A DNA stretch of 35,620 nucleotides from CAYVAP01 sp964343195. Its GTDB lineage: Bacteria; Bacteroidota; Bacteroidia; J057. The stretch is from NCBI GenBank assembly GCA_964343195.1, contig CAYFIR010000063.1, positions 1 through 35,620 of the forward strand, given 5' to 3'. Below, in pieces: positions 33,742 through 35,620 of this stretch. Numbering within the stretch: the first letter of the stretch is position 1; every line of letters begins with the position of its first letter. A program made the position numbers and the translations under genes. The notes under the pieces were generated by a model that saw only the letters and a list, made by a program, of their open reading frames with translations, had not been told where the DNA came from and ran no database searches.

Positions 33742-35106
33742 TTAAGAGCGCTTTATCAGACTCAAAAAGGCCCCGGATCTGAGGTTTTGTATCAGGGAAA
33801 TCCCAAAGAGCGACTTGGTTTGAAGGAAAAATACCTCATGGGTTTTGGGAGAAAGCAGGTACCCAACATAGGACGCCATCATTTGGGAAACCAGCGTTGC
33901 GATTGCTGCCCCATTGATTCCCATGGTAGGAATCAGGAAATAGTTTAGGCCAATGTTTACGACCATTCCCAGGATGGTACGGTACAGGGATATATGCTGG
34001 AGGTTTTTGCATAGTAGCCAGTTGCTTCCTGCAGTACCTATGAAGACAAAGAGCAGACTCCAGATGTGAATGTAGATGACCTGGGTAGCGGGACCAAACT
34101 CATCTCCAAACAAACCATACACGATGGTTTTCCCGAAAACCGCCATCAACAATCCGATGCCGACCGCTATTACCCAGAAAATATCCATGAGCATTTGCAC
34201 CCGGTGAGTGAACAACTTCTCATCAGTTTTATAAGCGTTCATGATCGCAGGCAGAATGGCTTTTGACACGATTCCGGGGATGAAATACCACACCGAAAGT
34301 AATCGCATGGCGACTGCATAGATGCCATTCTGGTAGGCTCCGATCATATTGGTGATCATCACCTGGTCTATTTGCATGTAAACCGTGATGACAAATCCGG
34401 CCAGTAGCAGCGACCATGAATCCTTGACAAGTTGCCTGGCGTACCCCATGTCAAATTTCCATGGAGTCGGGCTAGGGATTCGCTTAAAGGCAAACCAGCC
34501 CATCCCAATGGCATTTACAAGCTCTGTAAGCACCAGAATAACGGCAAACCAGTAAATACTCATTCCGGAAAGAATGGCCAATATGCGTAAGCCACTGGTT
34601 ACCAGTCCAGAAACGAATTTTACCTGGGCGTCAAGACGCCCCAGAACCCTGGCATTAAGATGGGACTCAAAAATTACCCCTATAGACTTGACCAGAATCA
34701 TCAGGCCAAGGATCAGGATCACCTCATTGGCGGGAGAGCCCTGTGACCAGAACTGGATCATCACAAACATCACCAGGTAGGCGAGCACACCGCTTCCGAG
34801 TCTTAACCCAAGGGAAGTACCCAGTAGTTTTCCGGGATCTTTCTCGGATTTCTCGACCAGTTCACGGACCAGCATCTTATTCAATCCCAGGTCAGCAAAA
34901 ATCACAAAAAACATGATAAAGCTCTGGCCATAGCTAAGGATACCCTGCCCTTCTGGTCCAAGGTATCGGGCTACCCAGGCCCCAACAAAAAAGCTAATCC
35001 CCATGGAGAATACACGCTCAAACAACAACCAGGCGGTGTTACTGAGGTGCTTGGACACTCCGTTGGATTTCTTTTTCCAGGTTTTTATTGTCTCTATCGG
35101 GGACAT
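33742..35106 (-). CDS. Wzx-like polysaccharide flippase (MOP superfamily)
   Basis: The 454-residue polytopic membrane protein has about a dozen or more hydrophobic segments. Its opening NTAWLLFERVFSMGISFFVG, VARYLGPEGQGILSYGQS and FADLGLNKMLVRELVEK are typical of the oligosaccharide flippase/RfbX group. It should move undecaprenyl-linked repeat units to the periplasmic face for polymerisation. A short cytoplasmic N-terminus (MSPIETIKTWKKKSNGVSKH) is basic. It lies between the two gmd copies, 238 bases upstream of the complete one. Substrate specificity is not readable. Confidence 0.9.
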   Translation of the reverse strand: MSPIETIKTWKKKSNGVSKHLSNTAWLLFERVFSMGISFFVGAWVARYLGPEGQGILSYGQSFIMFFVIFADLGLNKMLVRELVEKSEKDPGKLLGTSLGLRLGSGVLAYLVMFVMIQFWSQGSPANEVILILGLMILVKSIGVIFESHLNARVLGRLDAQVKFVSGLVTSGLRILAILSGMSIYWFAVILVLTELVNAIGMGWFAFKRIPSPTPWKFDMGYARQLVKDSWSLLLAGFVITVYMQIDQVMITNMIGAYQNGIYAVAMRLLSVWYFIPGIVSKAILPAIMNAYKTDEKLFTHRVQMLMDIFWVIAVGIGLLMAVFGKTIVYGLFGDEFGPATQVIYIHIWSLLFVFIGTAGSNWLLCKNLQHISLYRTILGMVVNIGLNYFLIPTMGINGAAIATLVSQMMASYVGYLLSPKTHEVFFLQTKSLFGISLIQNLRSGAFLSLIKRS

Positions 35107-35423
35107 ATGGGGATTCAGAGTATTAAGCCAAAGAATCTTTCTTGATTGTCAGTTCTATGGCTAAGGATATTACCAGTTAGTTACAGGGGAGAAACCCCTC
35201 TATGGGAAAGAAAAAATTATCGCCGAACCCAATGCTTATCGGCAGTCAAACCTAAAAATCAGATGGAATGGCCTCGGTTTCTTACATCCACTCTTAAGTA
35301 TCTTCTCTATATTTCCTACGAAACTGGGCCATCTCAAAAAGATGCCCGACTACAGCACATTCAAACCGCAGGTCTCACCGAGAGATTGCCAATTTGAAAA
35401 AACGCTGTAACCGGGCCAGGACC
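35107..35423. other. 317-bp intergenic region upstream of the flippase
   Basis: No gene recognised. A minus-strand TAGGTTTG (35254-35247) matches the Bacteroidota -7 consensus TAnnTTTG, about 140 bases upstream of the flippase start, without a clear -33 element. The region also holds the sequence just downstream of the second gmd copy; no terminator hairpin was seen there. Confidence 0.4.
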
Positions 35424-35620
35424 TTATGCTTCTACCTCGAAGACCGCCTTACGGGCTTCTTCCAGGTCATTTTTCATCATGATCTCGATCATTTCCTCGA
35501 GGCCAACCCTAGGCTCCCAGCCCAGTTTTTCCTTGGCCTTGGTGGGGTCACCGATCAACAACTCTACCTCAGCCGGACGGAAATACTTCGGATCTACCTC
35601 TACAACTAGCTTGCCAGTCT
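35424..35620 (-). CDS. gmd: GDP-mannose 4,6-dehydratase (copy 2), C-terminal 64 residues, cut by the window edge
   Basis: On the minus strand the frame from the edge reads TGKLVVEVDPKYFRPAEVEL and continues to EEARKAVFEVEA and a TAA stop at 35424-35426. It matches the C-terminal region of copy 1 (32466-33503). The 82 bases next to the edge differ from copy 1 at only two positions, both seen to be synonymous. The following 80 bases differ at 15, and the last residues diverge (AVFEVEA against ANIKQLER). The rest of the gene lies outside the window, so completeness and function are unknown. Confidence 0.93.
   Translation of the reverse strand, partial: TGKLVVEVDPKYFRPAEVELLIGDPTKAKEKLGWEPRVGLEEMIEIMMKNDLEEARKAVFEVEA

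Overview
The window looks like part of a Bacteroidota chromosome, probably Saprospiria or Cytophagia-like. Two secreted proteins end in type IX secretion (T9SS) sorting domains, a GIN-domain (DUF2807) exported protein is present, Shine-Dalgarno sites are not evident, and candidate -7 boxes resemble TAnnTTTG. No rRNA, tRNA, CRISPR array, transposase or phage gene was seen. Taxonomy is inferred from these protein families only.

Layout. Positions 1-3.4 kb hold mixed genes: an AEC-type permease (-), a PdeM-type metallophosphoesterase (+), a lone WbpD-like hexapeptide N-acetyltransferase (-) and a secreted GIN-domain protein (-). Positions 3.9-11.0 kb hold two convergent T9SS cargo genes: a 1276-residue cadherin-like/beta-helix protein (+) and a 700-residue SASA-type esterase (-). 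Between them is a 1.1-kb non-coding stretch with two terminators and a REP-like nest of four hairpins. From 11.4 kb to the right edge every gene is on the minus strand and belongs to surface-polysaccharide assembly.

The polysaccharide region has three blocks, read here in window order. (1) 11.4-22.8 kb: two paralogous pairs, each an MBOAT O-acyltransferase followed by an SGNH-like partner, bracket a five-gene sugar-nucleotide cassette. The cassette, in transcription order, is a UXS-like decarboxylase, a nucleotide-sugar 6-dehydrogenase, an RmlC-like 3,5-epimerase, an RfbF-type glucose-1-phosphate cytidylyltransferase and an SAF-domain oxidoreductase. (2) 23.0-27.6 kb: a compact overlapping operon with a GT4 glycosyltransferase, a Wzy/WaaL-like polymerase or ligase, an EDD-motif glycosyltransferase and a CatB-like O-acetyltransferase. 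(3) 28.3-35.6 kb: an exostosin-like glycosyltransferase, GT2, GT4, an NAD-dependent epimerase, GDP-mannose 4,6-dehydratase (gmd), a Wzx-like flippase and the 3' end of a second gmd copy.

Together this is best read as a Wzx/Wzy-type capsule, exopolysaccharide or O-antigen locus with heavy O-acylation. The initiating phosphoglycosyltransferase and the export machinery (Wza/Wzc) are not in the window. The most interesting points are the mixed-nucleotide sugar cassette (a CDP-sugar-forming enzyme without the usual CDP-glucose 4,6-dehydratase), the duplicated acylation modules, the mosaic duplicated gmd flanking the flippase, and the palindromic repeat cluster at about 8.1-8.2 kb.
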